From Utricularia gibba (taxonomy: Eukaryota; Streptophyta; Magnoliopsida; Lamiales; Lentibulariaceae), in NCBI GenBank assembly GCA_002189035.1, contig NEEC01000016.1:744001-808000 (forward strand): a stretch of DNA of 64,000 nt, written 5' to 3'. Under the pieces are notes generated by a model. That model made no database searches. It was not told the DNA's origin and worked only from the letters and a program-made list of their open reading frames with translations. Position numbers and translations under genes: made by a program. Shown here piece after piece: positions 47,571-58,478 of the stretch (position 1 is the first letter of the stretch; each line of letters begins with the position of its first letter).

Positions 47571-48965
47571 CCCGTACTCACGTTCCCGATTGTATTTCTA
47601 TGTTCATTTGATTCTTCGTTTTTTTCTCTTCAAATGCAGAGCAAGAGGATTAGTAAATAATCCGCTCTGATGTAGCAATTAATGACTGTAAAGAGTTGGA
47701 AAACAGTGTTAACTGAATGAAATCAATGCATCCTGACGAAAAGATGGAACTGGGTGTGGGTTTTTTTATATCCCCGTTGTTCTTGAAATCAAAAAGTCTG
47801 AAGGAACCCTAAAAACCACCGTGAAAACTACACCACAAAGAGCAGAAGCAGCTTGCATATGGAGAGCAGGAAAAAAACAAGTGTAAACGAAAGAACCCAT
47901 GGAATCAGGACACGAGGAGAGCAACGGGGACTCACTGTCATGAAACCCTAATGTTCTGTCTGTGTGGAGACAAGGAGCGTGAGATGAGACTGCCGCATGA
48001 TCTGATCTTTCCCCATGAAGATGATGGATAGTTAAGATCAAGCTGGCAGCTTCACCACACGCTGCTCTCTCCCATTCAACGCTGCTCCCTACTTACAACA
48101 CAACTCTCCCTCTCTCTGTATTCACACTCTTCCTCAGGAGAAGAGGATATATATAGAGAAGGGAGGGATGAGTGCCCCAAAAGTGGGCACTGTTCTCTCT
48201 TTTATTCTCAAACTCCCATGGGTTCTGTATCCCAATTGGGTTGCAATACACCCCTCTTGAACCCATCATTTGGCAATGTTATGTGCATATACGCCACATT
48301 TCTAAAGTAGGCACCAATGTTGAATAAATTCCAGTCTTGCTATATGTTGTTACTACACTTCGATGGAAGATCAGGGGACATTGTGAAGTACAGACAGTGA
48401 GATTTTTACTTGGCATGTTCATTTATGAACCCTGACTGTTGTTCTAAGGGAATGGGAGGGACTGTCTGAGCGACCGCCTTCAGTTTTGAATACCAACCAA
48501 CCAACAAGCAGAGAATTAGTTAATGCGCTTACTACAACTCTACATGGCTTGGCTGCCTGCCCAGCTGCAGGAGGAGGAGCTGCTGCTGCTCTGCCAGAAC
48601 CCAACTGGTTGCTTACCAAGAAGATCAATCAAGTCGGCCAGCTGGAGATTTGAGTCTTCGAAGGTGGAAGAGGCATCCCTCATCCCTCCCCTTTAATTCG
48701 TACGTTTGCTTGCTTTATCAGCTGCAGGAATTGGTGTAGAGTTGCAGCAGATGCATTCAATTTAGAAACCCCTCTTCCTGTTTCCGTTCTTGTCACCCAA
48801 TTAACACTTCTGGAGACACTCAGCAGCTTTAATCGATCTCGCTAAGGCAGCCCTCCTGCAAAACGATTCACATCCCACATGTTGTGCTCTGTACTACACC
48901 CATCACTAGTAGTTTACCCTCGTGATATCATCTTCTGCTGCTAATGCACACCACTTTGGATTTCG
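47571..48965. other. Intergenic region with no recognised gene
   Basis: Balanced composition with a TATA-like ATATATATAG at about 48146-48155 and a short hairpin AGTGCCC-loop-GGGCACT at 48171-48191. A non-coding transcript is possible, but no known microRNA mature sequence was recognised. Open frames are short and unlike known proteins. Confidence 0.3.
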
Positions 48966-49685
48966 GAGTTAATTGGGGAACTAGCCCTCTGCAAAAAAAC
49001 AGGTTTGATGAATGGCCCTATCTGGAAATTCTTGGCTATTTAGCCCTACTTTTTGTAGTTATTATCTAAATAGCCCAACTTTTAGTATAAATAAAAATAA
49101 TTAATTATTGATTACGAAAAATAATAATAGAAAATCAAATATATATTTTATATATATTTATTTATTCATTAAATTTTATATAACCAATATATAACTAAAT
49201 ATATATATAAAATGTATATTTGATTTTCGCCTGCTTGGATTCTTGATGTTAGCTCGGTGCAGGCACAGGATGGAGACATAGGCAGGATGTGGAGAAGGTT
49301 TGAGTTGAAGGGGGAGATACCTGTCTCCAGATCCTTTCATGGTGCTTGCGCCGATCCATCAGGGCGTTTCTTGTACCTCTGTGGCGGGATGGTGGATGGA
49401 GTGGTGAACCCGGCTGATTCCTATAAATTTTTAAATTTATGTTTTTAGCTATATATTAATTATATAAAATTTAATGAATAAATAAATAAATAAATAAATA
49501 TATATATATATAATGTATATTTGATTTTATATTATTATTTTTCGTAATCAATAATTAATTATTTTTATTTATACTAAAAGTTGGGCTATTTATATCAAAA
49601 AAATAGGGCTAAATAGCTAAGAATTTCCAGATAGGGCCATTCAGCAAACTTTTTTTTTGCAGAGGGCTAGTTCCCCAATTGACCC
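48966..49685. mobile_element. Pack-MULE-like non-autonomous transposon with captured gene fragment
   Basis: A 720-bp element with long terminal inverted repeats of about 240 bp (48966-49203 and 49446-49685). The left end reads GAGTTAATTGGGGAACTAGC; the reverse complement of the right end reads GGGTCAATTGGGGAACTAGC. The arms continue matching through CCTATCTGGAAATTCTT and AATTAATTATTGATTACGAA. A 10-bp direct repeat TTGGATTTCG flanks it (48956-48965 and 49686-49695), a size that fits Mutator-like elements (8-11 bp). It carries no transposase. The central ~240 bp holds a kelch-type coding fragment. Long inverted repeats, a terminal G, the duplication size and the captured host sequence together fit a Pack-MULE. 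Confidence 0.85.
49227..49421 (+). pseudogene. Captured kelch/galactose-oxidase-like gene fragment
   Basis: A 65-codon open stretch inside the transposon, encoding a kelch-like segment with SRSFHGACADPSGRFLYLCG followed by GMVDGVVNPAD. The HGA, DPSGRFLYLCGG and D pattern is the kelch blade motif. It starts and ends inside the element without its own initiation context or the rest of a propeller, so it is a transduplicated fragment of a host gene elsewhere. No intron is visible within it. The frame is still open, suggesting recent capture. Confidence 0.65.
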
Positions 49686-49695
49686 TTGGATTTCG

Positions 49696-50353
49696 TACAG
49701 TTTTGATGAAAATTAGTTTATAAAATACCAAATTTTTGATTCAGATTACTTTGTCATAATTGTGATATTATATTATTAGTTGTTATTTGATTCGAGTAAT
49801 TTCCTTCTAATCAACAAGGGTTGCGGTAAAGCCTCATCAAAATTCATTTTTTTACGCAAAAAGTGATCTACTCAATTTAAAACGTACCAAATGATAGTAT
49901 GATAATATTTTAATCAATAGTTAATAATCATTCAATTTATATATTTTATTTTGATTAAATATTATTATTTTTTAATTCTAAATGTGTATTACATTTTAAT
50001 TCAATGCAAATAAGATATAATGTTCGTATATCTTCTTTCTAACAATATGATAAGATGTATTTTACAAACTAAATCCAAAATTCAGTCCTTTACAAACTAG
50101 TTTTTAGAAAAACTCTATATTATTAATTTACTCATTTTTTTTCTCAATACTGTCGACTTGTTCTATTTGGTTCACGGTTTCATGATGTGGGCATGCCCAG
50201 TGATCGTTTACAAAGGAAGATATGCACATAGAGTTCAAGTTCATCATCACTTGGGCTACACGAACCCATTTATTTCCATTTTGCATAGCCATCTATGGAT
50301 CAGATCAGATCAGATCAGATCATGCTTGTAACATTTTGCAAGGCTCTCTGGGA
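49696..50353. other. AT-rich intergenic region with a (GATCA)n microsatellite
   Basis: AT-rich sequence downstream of the transposon. A pentamer run GATCA x5 lies at about 50298-50322, just beyond the TSJT1-like stop codon. Nothing else is recognised. Confidence 0.5.
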
Positions 50354-51483
50354 TCAGAATTTACCTGACCAGTTCGCGTCGCTTCCGACTCGAGGCATCC
50401 CGGTTTTGCGCTTTCCCGAGTCCTCGTCGACTTTGAAAGAGATCCCGCACACGTCGCCGGAGCTGTCCACTCGTGGCACGGCCTTCAGCTCACTGACAGG
50501 GTGCTCGTAGCTCTGCAAGCCCCCGGAGGAAGTGAAGAAGCATCCTGAAGGGTAATGAAAACAGGGGCATCAAGAGATTTTAAGGATCTGTGGTTTTCAC
50601 TGATTGATCGAATGAAACCCACCTTTGGGGAATGATGCGAAGGACTTTCCACAGCATTGCTTCACAGCTGTGTCCTCATTGGAGACAACGAGATTACCTG
50701 CAGCATCACTCCCCCAGAAGAAACGTGCACTCCCCTCTGCATCCTGCGCCAATTGGTGAGCAGGAGTTGTGAATGTGGGCGGCTTAATAATGATGCAGGG
50801 GATGTGGTTCTGAACTTACAGAAGCCATGAACACTGATTTTGAAGTGAGGTCGAATAGGATGAAGGCGAACTTTCCTGTGATGTCCCTCATGACTTGGGC
50901 AGCAGGGTAGGGAGCTCTGTCCCTCAAGGTTCTGTAAGCCTCAATCACAATGATCACCTCATTTGCTGTCTTGTTTAGACCATACTGCTGCTTGAGAAGT
51001 GCTATGCTTTCAATATGGCCTTCGAATATGCAGAATATGTCGTCCACCACTCCGAACAGCCTGTCAGAAGAAAATTTCCAAGCTGCTGATGAAAGAGATT
51101 ACAAACAGCATGAAAAAGTGGGCATAGACGATGATTGTCCAAAAGGGGTCATGCGAATTTCAATTTTCAGAGCAGAGTGAGTTCAAGGGAATCACATTAT
51201 TACAGATCAGATAATCAGCAGTAGTATCATCAAAATTCTACGGACGAGAACAAAAGGAAAGCCTGCGAATTGACCTTGGAGATAGTGGGTTCTGTCCATG
51301 GGAGGTGTAGGCCATGAAGCCAGCTGAAGGGAGCCTGATGAGGACGGAACCCGGGTGCACAGAGGAAAACTGGGTCGCCACAAGATCATCTTTTAGAGCA
51401 GAAACAGGAACTGCAGCAGGATCGGCGTGGAGGAGTAGTGCATCCGGAGTTTTCGCAACTGATCTCTCGAACACGGCCAACAT
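50354..51483 (-). CDS. Stem-specific protein TSJT1 / aluminium-induced protein (YGL and LRDR motifs)
   Basis: Member of the plant DUF3700 family, which has a glutamine amidotransferase type II-like (Ntn hydrolase) fold and is induced by aluminium, sugar starvation or auxin; the molecular role is unknown. Exons 51483-51275, 51060-50820, 50743-50623 and 50544-50354 give 253 residues, the family norm. It starts MLAVFERSVAKTPDAL. The naming motifs are both present: YGL in KQQYGLNKTANE and LRDR in RTLRDRAPYPAAQV. Other conserved parts are LFGVVDDIFCIFEGHIE, GKFAFILFD and ARFFWGSDAAGNLVVSNE; GCFFTSSGGLQSYEHP is close to the C terminus. Cys2 is absent, so amidotransferase catalysis is unlikely. It resembles Arabidopsis At3g22850 as recalled. 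Confidence 0.94.
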
Positions 51484-51791
51484 CCCTTAACTTTTTGTTC
51501 TCCGACAAGATCAGATAAGATATTGGGAGTTGCTTTGACACCTAAGTCGCCCTTCGAGTTCCTTCAGTTGTACACAAAGTCAACGGGAAACAAAATAGCA
51601 ATTACTACAAATACAATAGCATTTATTTATTCTCTGTGGATTGTCAACGAGCATGATGCACATCTCACGTTTCGACAACTCTCAAATGAACAAATAGCTA
51701 TGGCCATTTAACAAAGAAATGCGTAGCTGTTTCATACTTCTGAAGGGTGCGTATAAGTACTGTACAAGAAAATTATTTCTGGAATCTGATG
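51484..51791. other. Gap between the TSJT1-like and dymeclin genes
   Basis: About 300 bases that must hold the TSJT1-like leader and promoter and the dymeclin 3'-UTR, both minus strand. No other feature. Confidence 0.4.
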
Positions 51792-54700
51792 CTAGTATTC
51801 GTCATAGACATCTTCATCGCTTGGCAGCCTCTTCAACTGATGCTTCTGTTCTGTGGTGTTGTCCTGAAGGTCATCAACGTTCATTTTAAGATGAGCAGTC
51901 AATTTTCTGACAAAAAAACAAGAAGCATGAAGCATGGTAGGAACTTACATCAACTGCCACGGGGAATAAGTGTATGCTCGCAGGATTGAAACTTAAATGA
52001 CTGCATGAAACAAGGTAAAAAATGGTGATTACGTTTCTGAAAAAGAATGCGGAGAGAAAAATGATATATCTACCCTTTTGACAGGATAAGCTGCCACACA
52101 TAAGGAATAAAGAATTCCTCGGGATGCTTCTCTTGTTCGTAGGTGAAATGCAACTGGGAGAACAACTGTTCAAATAGTGAAATGAAGTGTCATACAAGGA
52201 GAAAAAGGAAGCAGCAAATCACACAAGTTGTTTTTCCTTACTTTCATGCCCCCTCCCCTCCATGATCGGCTGTGATTTATTATCACTTGGAGTGCCTTCT
52301 CGACAGACCAATCACCCTCAGTCTTATCGGCATCAACTCGGCTGTTAAAGAAATCCAGAACCTGTGATGGGGGTGGGTGAGAGGGGAGGAATTAGGATAC
52401 GAAGAAAAGGGGAGGGGGAGCTTGTTCTCTTTTTTTTTTTAGAGCAGGCAGAGCTTCTTCCAACAGTGCAAAAGCAACTTTTCGAATGATTAAAAAAATA
52501 TTAAGGAAATAAAAAAGGATTCAGAGTTCTACTCTATGAAATACTCACGGTGTATATGTTCTCCAGCAGCTCACTGAAACGAGGATGATTTTTGAAAGGA
52601 AGAAAAACTTCCTGCCTCTGCATAATCGCATACACAACCTGGAAAACCAGTCGGCAGGAGCACAGTTAAAGAGGGAAAAAAAATTGAACAAGAAGGAATC
52701 TCATTCAAATGAATTCACTCACCTCAGGGTTTCTCGGTAATGCATAGGTTAGAATTGCATTCAAAATCTCCAGCACATGCCTCAAAAAATCAGCGCATAT
52801 GTGCAGGTCTGCGGACTTCAAAATGGTACATGAATCTCAACAAATATTCGTTTGGTTTTCAGAAAACATGGTAAACTATAGAAAAACTCCATTACAGTAT
52901 CATCCTGAAAGTTGTCTCCTATGAGATCACCATCTGCCGTTATCGTTTTGGCATTTTCAATTTCAGCAAGTTTATTGTACCTACATATTGAAACATTTTC
53001 ATGCAACTTAGACACATAACTACAACACGATAAGAGAAGCTCAACTCATGCGTGACTACATTACGAGTAAGAAGCTGGAGGGAGGATCAACATACTTGCG
53101 TGAAAGCATATAGAAAAGGCTAACCAGCCGCTGTGATGCATATGAACTAAGACGATGTGCATGTGGTGCCATATTTGCCAAAGTTGCTAGACAGCTGGTA
53201 AGGAGATAAACATCCTGTTTCAATGCAAGGCAAACTGAATTGTTTTATGCAATCAGAGAATACTGCAACTTTAAAACTATCCAAAGCGGAGAGAGCAAAT
53301 GTCTAACCTGCATTTTGGAAAGATTGTATCTTACAGTCCTAATCAAGATTACAACCATAAGAGAGCCCAGAGAAGTTTGATTAAGGCGGCGCTCCATATA
53401 CCAAGAAATATTGGGAAGAATCTGCAAAAGAATACGTTCTCAAGCTTCAGCTTGAAACAGCCCATAATAATGAGTCGGGGAAATCATTTACCACTTTGTG
53501 AATACTGGCACTGAAACAGGGATCTTGACTTAGAATGAGCAAGATTACAAGCACCATATAAATATGATTCGGTGTCTTCGCTGGAGCATTATAAAGAGTC
53601 TCGAGCATCGGCATCAACTGTTATCATGAAAAAGGAATGATCTGAAAATTGTTGAAAGCAGAAAATAACATAAATGTAAGAGCATAAACACTGAAAATAA
53701 TACAAGCAGCAAGATAAAAAAAATGTCAAAAACACAAGAAATAACTTATTAGTGAATAAAAATTCCTGTAATTGGCGGAAAATGAAGCCAATGTGCAGAA
53801 AGTTTATATTACCATATCTAAAAAGAATATAATAGGCAATTTAGATACTGAGAAACATGGAGGACCAGGGAGTGGAGTTCACTATCTACAATATCATTAT
53901 GCAATTAAAAACAAATCTCAAGATTCTTTATGAAAAAAACTTCAGTCTTTCGGAAAGTGAAATCACAACCACATAACTTACCAGCATATCAATATCAGTT
54001 CGCACTAGAGTATACTCTAAAAAACTTGGATTCCCGTGTACAAGAAGATAAAGCATCAGGACAGAGGTTTCATCTGCCAAGAACCTAAGAAAACAGTAGA
54101 CACATAAATTAATGCATTCCATACAATCATTATAACTCAGGGATCATCACAATCCATCACCCGAGCACTTACATGCCAAGACTGTCAAATAGAGATGCAA
54201 AAGGTATCCTCACAAGTGGGAAACTATGTGCATTAACCTCAAGATCATTGCGATCAACTGCAAGAACATACAGAAAAGTACATGTTAAACAATTTGATTG
54301 AATAGAAAAAATTAAATCACCCAAATAACAGTTGTACAGTTTCACATTACATTCTGTATCCTGAACATTTTCTAATGCTCTGCAGAAAGGATTTTCGGAA
54401 AAGCATGTCTCTTCCTTCTTGAAAGACTCAAAATTGCTGTTTTCCAGCCTGTCCTGAATATATTTTTCTGATTCCCTTCGACGGTAATTGCACAGCAAAA
54501 GTAATACATTTAGGCTCGCATCAGCTAGCGGACTTAGGGAAGCTTCACCTTTTGAGCTGACCAAGTAGTGCAGTGGCAGCCGTATCAAACTTGCTGCAAG
54601 CATACGAATGATGAGAACCATCTCACAAGCTGAAATTAGTTAAGATTAAAAAAATATAACGTAAATTGTTTCCGTTTGCGTTCATTATTCATGTGATGCA

Positions 54701-56132
54701 ACTTGCAAAAGAAGAAAGCATGTGTGCCGAAAAACCATACCTGCTGCAAAACCAACCTTCAATAATAAGCTAGTCTCACTTCCTTCAAAAGGTAATTGAG
54801 AAAATGAATTTTTCAAAGTGAAACGTGGCCTTATTAAATAATTCATCAATAACTTGCGGACCACCAAATTGACCACGCTGCGTTCCTACAGAAACCGGTC
54901 TTTATTCAGAGGGAATAAATGATTCATAAGAAAAAAAAAAAAGAAGCTTTTGCACTCAAAGGATCTTACCAAGATCATTCCTGAATCAATAAACGGGTGT
55001 ACGTCATTTGGTCCTGCTGATGGACCAGAGAGAAGTTGTGTTGACATAGTGATTGCTATGAAATTAAGAAGTTGCTGATGAAGAAGATAGGTTCCAGAAC
55101 TACAGGAAAACAAATACTTTAAGAGATAATATCTAGGCAGTTATGATGTAGTGACAACAAAGTTAGACAACACCAGCGGTGGCTCCATCAAAGTGAAACT
55201 AACCATTCTAGCTTACCTGACATCAACTGTGCCAACAAATTTAAGAACACTGTGCATCACTTGGCTCTCAACTCTTTCTCCTGTATCAAAAGTGTTAAAC
55301 AAATGAATAGATAAGGATCGAAAAATCTACTGAACATTGCACAGCAGCAAAAAGAAAATGGGAAGAAGAAAAAAAATTGATACTGGAAGGCGTTAACAAT
55401 GTAGAAAATAAAAAAAAAAGGTTGAAAACGAATGTGTAACCTTTGGAAAAATTCTCTGGGAGAGGCTCTGTTTCATCCAGGCAGAGGTAGAGTTCTTCAA
55501 AGTTGTCACTCTTAGACTCCTCAATGAGATATTTAAGAAACACGGATGATATACACACAGCATTCAGAGCTCTCGAGAAGGCAGGGGATGACGATGAAGC
55601 AGAAAGACACTCTTGCAAGCACCTTGCTAAGTGAATCAGTATCTTTGCAAGATGTCGCGTGCTGTGGTTATTCGTGGCTGAAGATATCCCACGTAAGAAG
55701 CATTAATCAAACAGGTATCGGAAAAACGTAAAAAAAAGGCCGGGTATCTCCAAATTAGCCCGCCAATTTGCTCGAGTTCAACTCAGATATCGCATGTATA
55801 ATAGAAAACGTCGAAACCCAACCTCCTTGACACTCAACAAGTAAAGCACAATTGATGCATAACCAATTTCGACGTCAAAAACTAAACACGGGAAAATTTT
55901 CGCGCAGGCAGGCTTTCATAAGGGTAAGAATGCACAAACCGAGATGCTGGCAAGCGTGGAGAACGCGATCAGATCGCCAGCGAAGATCTAGAGGTAACTC
56001 CAGAAGCTTGTTCCAGTAATCAGAAGCCAAAGGAAACGATTTCTCTCCAACAAATTCCCCGATCAAATACTCCGCCGTCTCCAGTGGCCTAACTTCGCCG
56101 CCCAGCCGCGGCGACGACGCCACTCCGCCCAT
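51792..56132 (-). CDS. Dymeclin (Dyggve-Melchior-Clausen protein homologue)
   Basis: Golgi-associated protein needed for normal Golgi organisation and trafficking in animals; the plant role is little known. Eighteen exons keep phase: 56132-55940, 55677-55441, 55280-55217, 55099-54970, 54885-54741, 54593-54351, 54257-54173, 54084-53982, 53617-53492, 53421-53308, 53214-53096, 52980-52896, 52815-52723, 52638-52549, 52361-52242, 52165-52074, 51991-51949 and 51863-51792, totalling 717 residues. It starts [12 protein letters not shown] (Gly2, a possible N-myristoylation site as in animals). Conserved segments: [79 protein letters not shown] and [16 protein letters not shown]. Leu-rich helices run throughout. 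The frame upstream of ATG 56132 begins with GTG. Confidence 0.93.
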
Positions 56133-56664
56133 GCTACGCTCCGAAATGTTCACCTAAAACGACGAAAATCGTACAATTCAGTTTACAAATTGTGCACCAC
56201 CGCCACGAATGACGGAAGTCAAATCTGGAATTTCTCCGATTGATCCGAGAAACTTTTGGTTTCTGTTCCAAGAGCTCTTTCACAGGCGCCGCGATCCAAT
56301 ATGCCAAGTACCGTTTTGCCCTTCCAGTTTTCCATCCTTTTTCTTTTATTAATTAATTTGCCCAAAACGCAGAGACAGACCTCCTTAAATAGAATAACAA
56401 TACTTGTCTGATTTCATTCATACAAGTTGTCCCCGATAGCTTCTTATGGTACATCAAAATCAAGAGAAGGAAGAAGCACACACTTCCTTGTAAGGTCCCG
56501 CCCGGGGAAGGGTTGAAGTAATAGCCTTAAACGAATCTTATATTGAACAGAGGAAGAGGATGAGATTAAGTAGAAATTACTACGTAAATATTTCACTAGA
56601 TGCATCCTTCTTGACAAGATTTCTATGCTCCTGCAGTGGTTCAACTCTGTTTCTGAAATGCTAA

Positions 56665-56967
56665 GAATATTTTCAATGGTTTCCGAAAGTATGCAATGTC
56701 ATGTCATTTTTACTATATTTTCGAAAATCTAGTTACTAAATTTTCATGTTATTTACAATTATTTCAGTAACATAAATCATTTTCGAAAATATGAAGTGTC
56801 ATCTTTTTATGTTTATTTTAATGGATTTTCCTAATGAAAATAGAAATTCTATTATATGGAAATCCGGAAACAAAACTACATACATCTAACATCTAATGAT
56901 TTCCGGAAATCTAATAAATCAAATGAAAATAACATATATATTTCCATCGAAACGGTTGAAGATGCTC
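56665..56967. mobile_element. Tourist-like MITE candidate (TAA target site)
   Basis: A 303-bp AT-rich element between TAA direct repeats (56662-56664 and 56968-56970). Imperfect terminal inverted repeats: left GAATATTTTCAATGGTTTC against the reverse complement of the right end GAGCATCTTCAACCGTTTC, 14 of 19 identical. A 3-bp TAA duplication and GAGCATCTTCAA-type ends are usual for PIF/Harbinger Tourist elements. No coding capacity. The TIR is diverged, so it is an old insertion. It ends 21 bases beyond the terminal stop codon of the TPR pseudogene. Confidence 0.55.
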
Positions 56968-56988
56968 TAATGACAGCATTGAGTTCTT

Positions 56989-58345
56989 CTAACACTGCTT
57001 GAATAAACGAGGGAGAATTTCATGCACGCTGATGTCCAACAGAGCAGGATCCATAGGCATAGATGTGGTTGATGAGAAAGAGATATGATGCACGTATGAT
57101 GAAGAAGATGTAGATGATTAAACCTGTAGAGAGTCCCGCCCTTCTCAGTAGTGATTGGAACAAACCACATTTTACGCATCCCAAGTGATTCGAATTGGAA
57201 AAAGAATCCATCAATCTGTGATCCTTGTCCTTTCCACAGCTTTGTACACCGACAATGACTTAGTTTTGCAAAAGGCGCCTTGTCAGATTCATTAATAGAG
57301 TAAAATACTTGCAAAAATGCACCATGTGACATGGAATAGAAAAATAATTTGGATTTTGGAAACCAAATGCACCTGGGGAATGGATATTATGCTGAAAGAA
57401 TCTTCAGCATACTGCCTGAGAAATGTAAAGCAGCTGCTGTGTGTTTGTGAAGATTCAGAGGCCTGACATTTCAACAGAATATTAGAATTCACGAGTAGGC
57501 GGGGAGTTTGTGAAAAGTAAGCATATGCCAGACGAAATGAAAAAAAAAACACCTTCTCAATACTGGCAGCAGGTGCACACTTCTCAGTGTCAGCAGGAAA
57601 TAAACTGTAGGCTCCACAGTGGAATTCTGATGACAAGTTTTTATGGCATTATCTACAATTTCAGTGGTGAAAGAGAATATCTTTTTTAAGTTATTTTTGT
57701 CTTCATGTTTCCCATAGTGCAAATAAAGTAATTTTTTCAATGAGCACGGCCCATGATTATGTACACAAGCATTGAAGCTGAGCAAAACGGAAAACTGAGT
57801 GTGAAAATATTCAATCCTTGTGTTTACTAAAAAGGAAAGTTGAAAAGTTGAACGAAGAACAAGAATACAAGTAGCAATTAAGTGCAGCCTGAGATTCATA
57901 TAAAACCAAATAAAATAGGATATGAACAGGCCACTGAATGGATGACATTTGACTCACCAGTTCAACGTTTGATCGCATAGTCTCAAATTCTACTGCTCTA
58001 TTTACCTCTTGCTATCTGTGTAAGCTTCTTGATTTTTTTAGCCACCTCCGAACTTTATGCGTTATGCTTTAAAGAAACCTGGAAAGCGTCTAAAGCCTGT
58101 ACCAATAATGGCCAGATTCCATTTTTGTTTCTTTTTAACAGGTGACCATATTACGGTCGTATCGTTCCATAACTTCCAAAACACATACTTTCCTGAAATA
58201 ACTCTGAACAAACAATCAAAAAAGATTCAATATAAAGATCATATGAGATTATTGGAATAATTCTATCCACCAAGAAGCGTACCTTTTCCCAATCTGGTTT
58301 CAGAGTAATAGCCATCTCGGCATCAGCAAGCGCTTTATTATGTGA
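56989..58345 (-). pseudogene. Decayed TPR co-chaperone gene (TPR3-like)
   Basis: Remnant of a tetratricopeptide-repeat protein like Arabidopsis At1g04190 (TPR3). Recognisable pieces in order: KALADAEMAITLKPDWEK (58337-58284) with a good donor; SYFRKVCVLEVMERYD (about 58216-58169); ALDAFQVSLKHNA, a stop, SSEVAKKIKKLTQIARG (about 58097-58006); FSFTTEIVDNAIKTCHQNS with a frame slip before ADTEKCAPAASIEK (about 57675-57554); THSSCFTFLRQYAEDSFS (about 57441-57388); WKGQGSQIDGFFFQFESLG (about 57233-57177); and DPALLDISVHEILPRLFKQ (about 57051-56995), stop at 56989. Damage: the in-frame TAA at 58055-58057, deletions in several exons and the missing N-terminal TPR exons. It lies between dymeclin and NET1. 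Confidence 0.85.
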
Positions 58346-58478
58346 AGTTTACATGTACATAGAAGCAATCAGATGCTCTAAGAATTAGTTATGGAACTAC
58401 ATAAAGTCAAGACTATGCATCTTTTAGATAGCTAATCCATCTCCATTGTACTGCTACCTCAGATGATGATTTGTTTGG

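Noticed and set aside
48140-48210. TATA-like sequence followed by a 7-bp hairpin (AGTGCCC/GGGCACT), considered as a microRNA gene
   Set aside because: The stem is too short for a plant pre-microRNA and no known mature sequence was recognised.
48419-48628. Minus-strand open frame with an Ala/Pro-rich stretch
   Set aside because: Low-complexity translation of GCTGCTG-type repeats; no family features.
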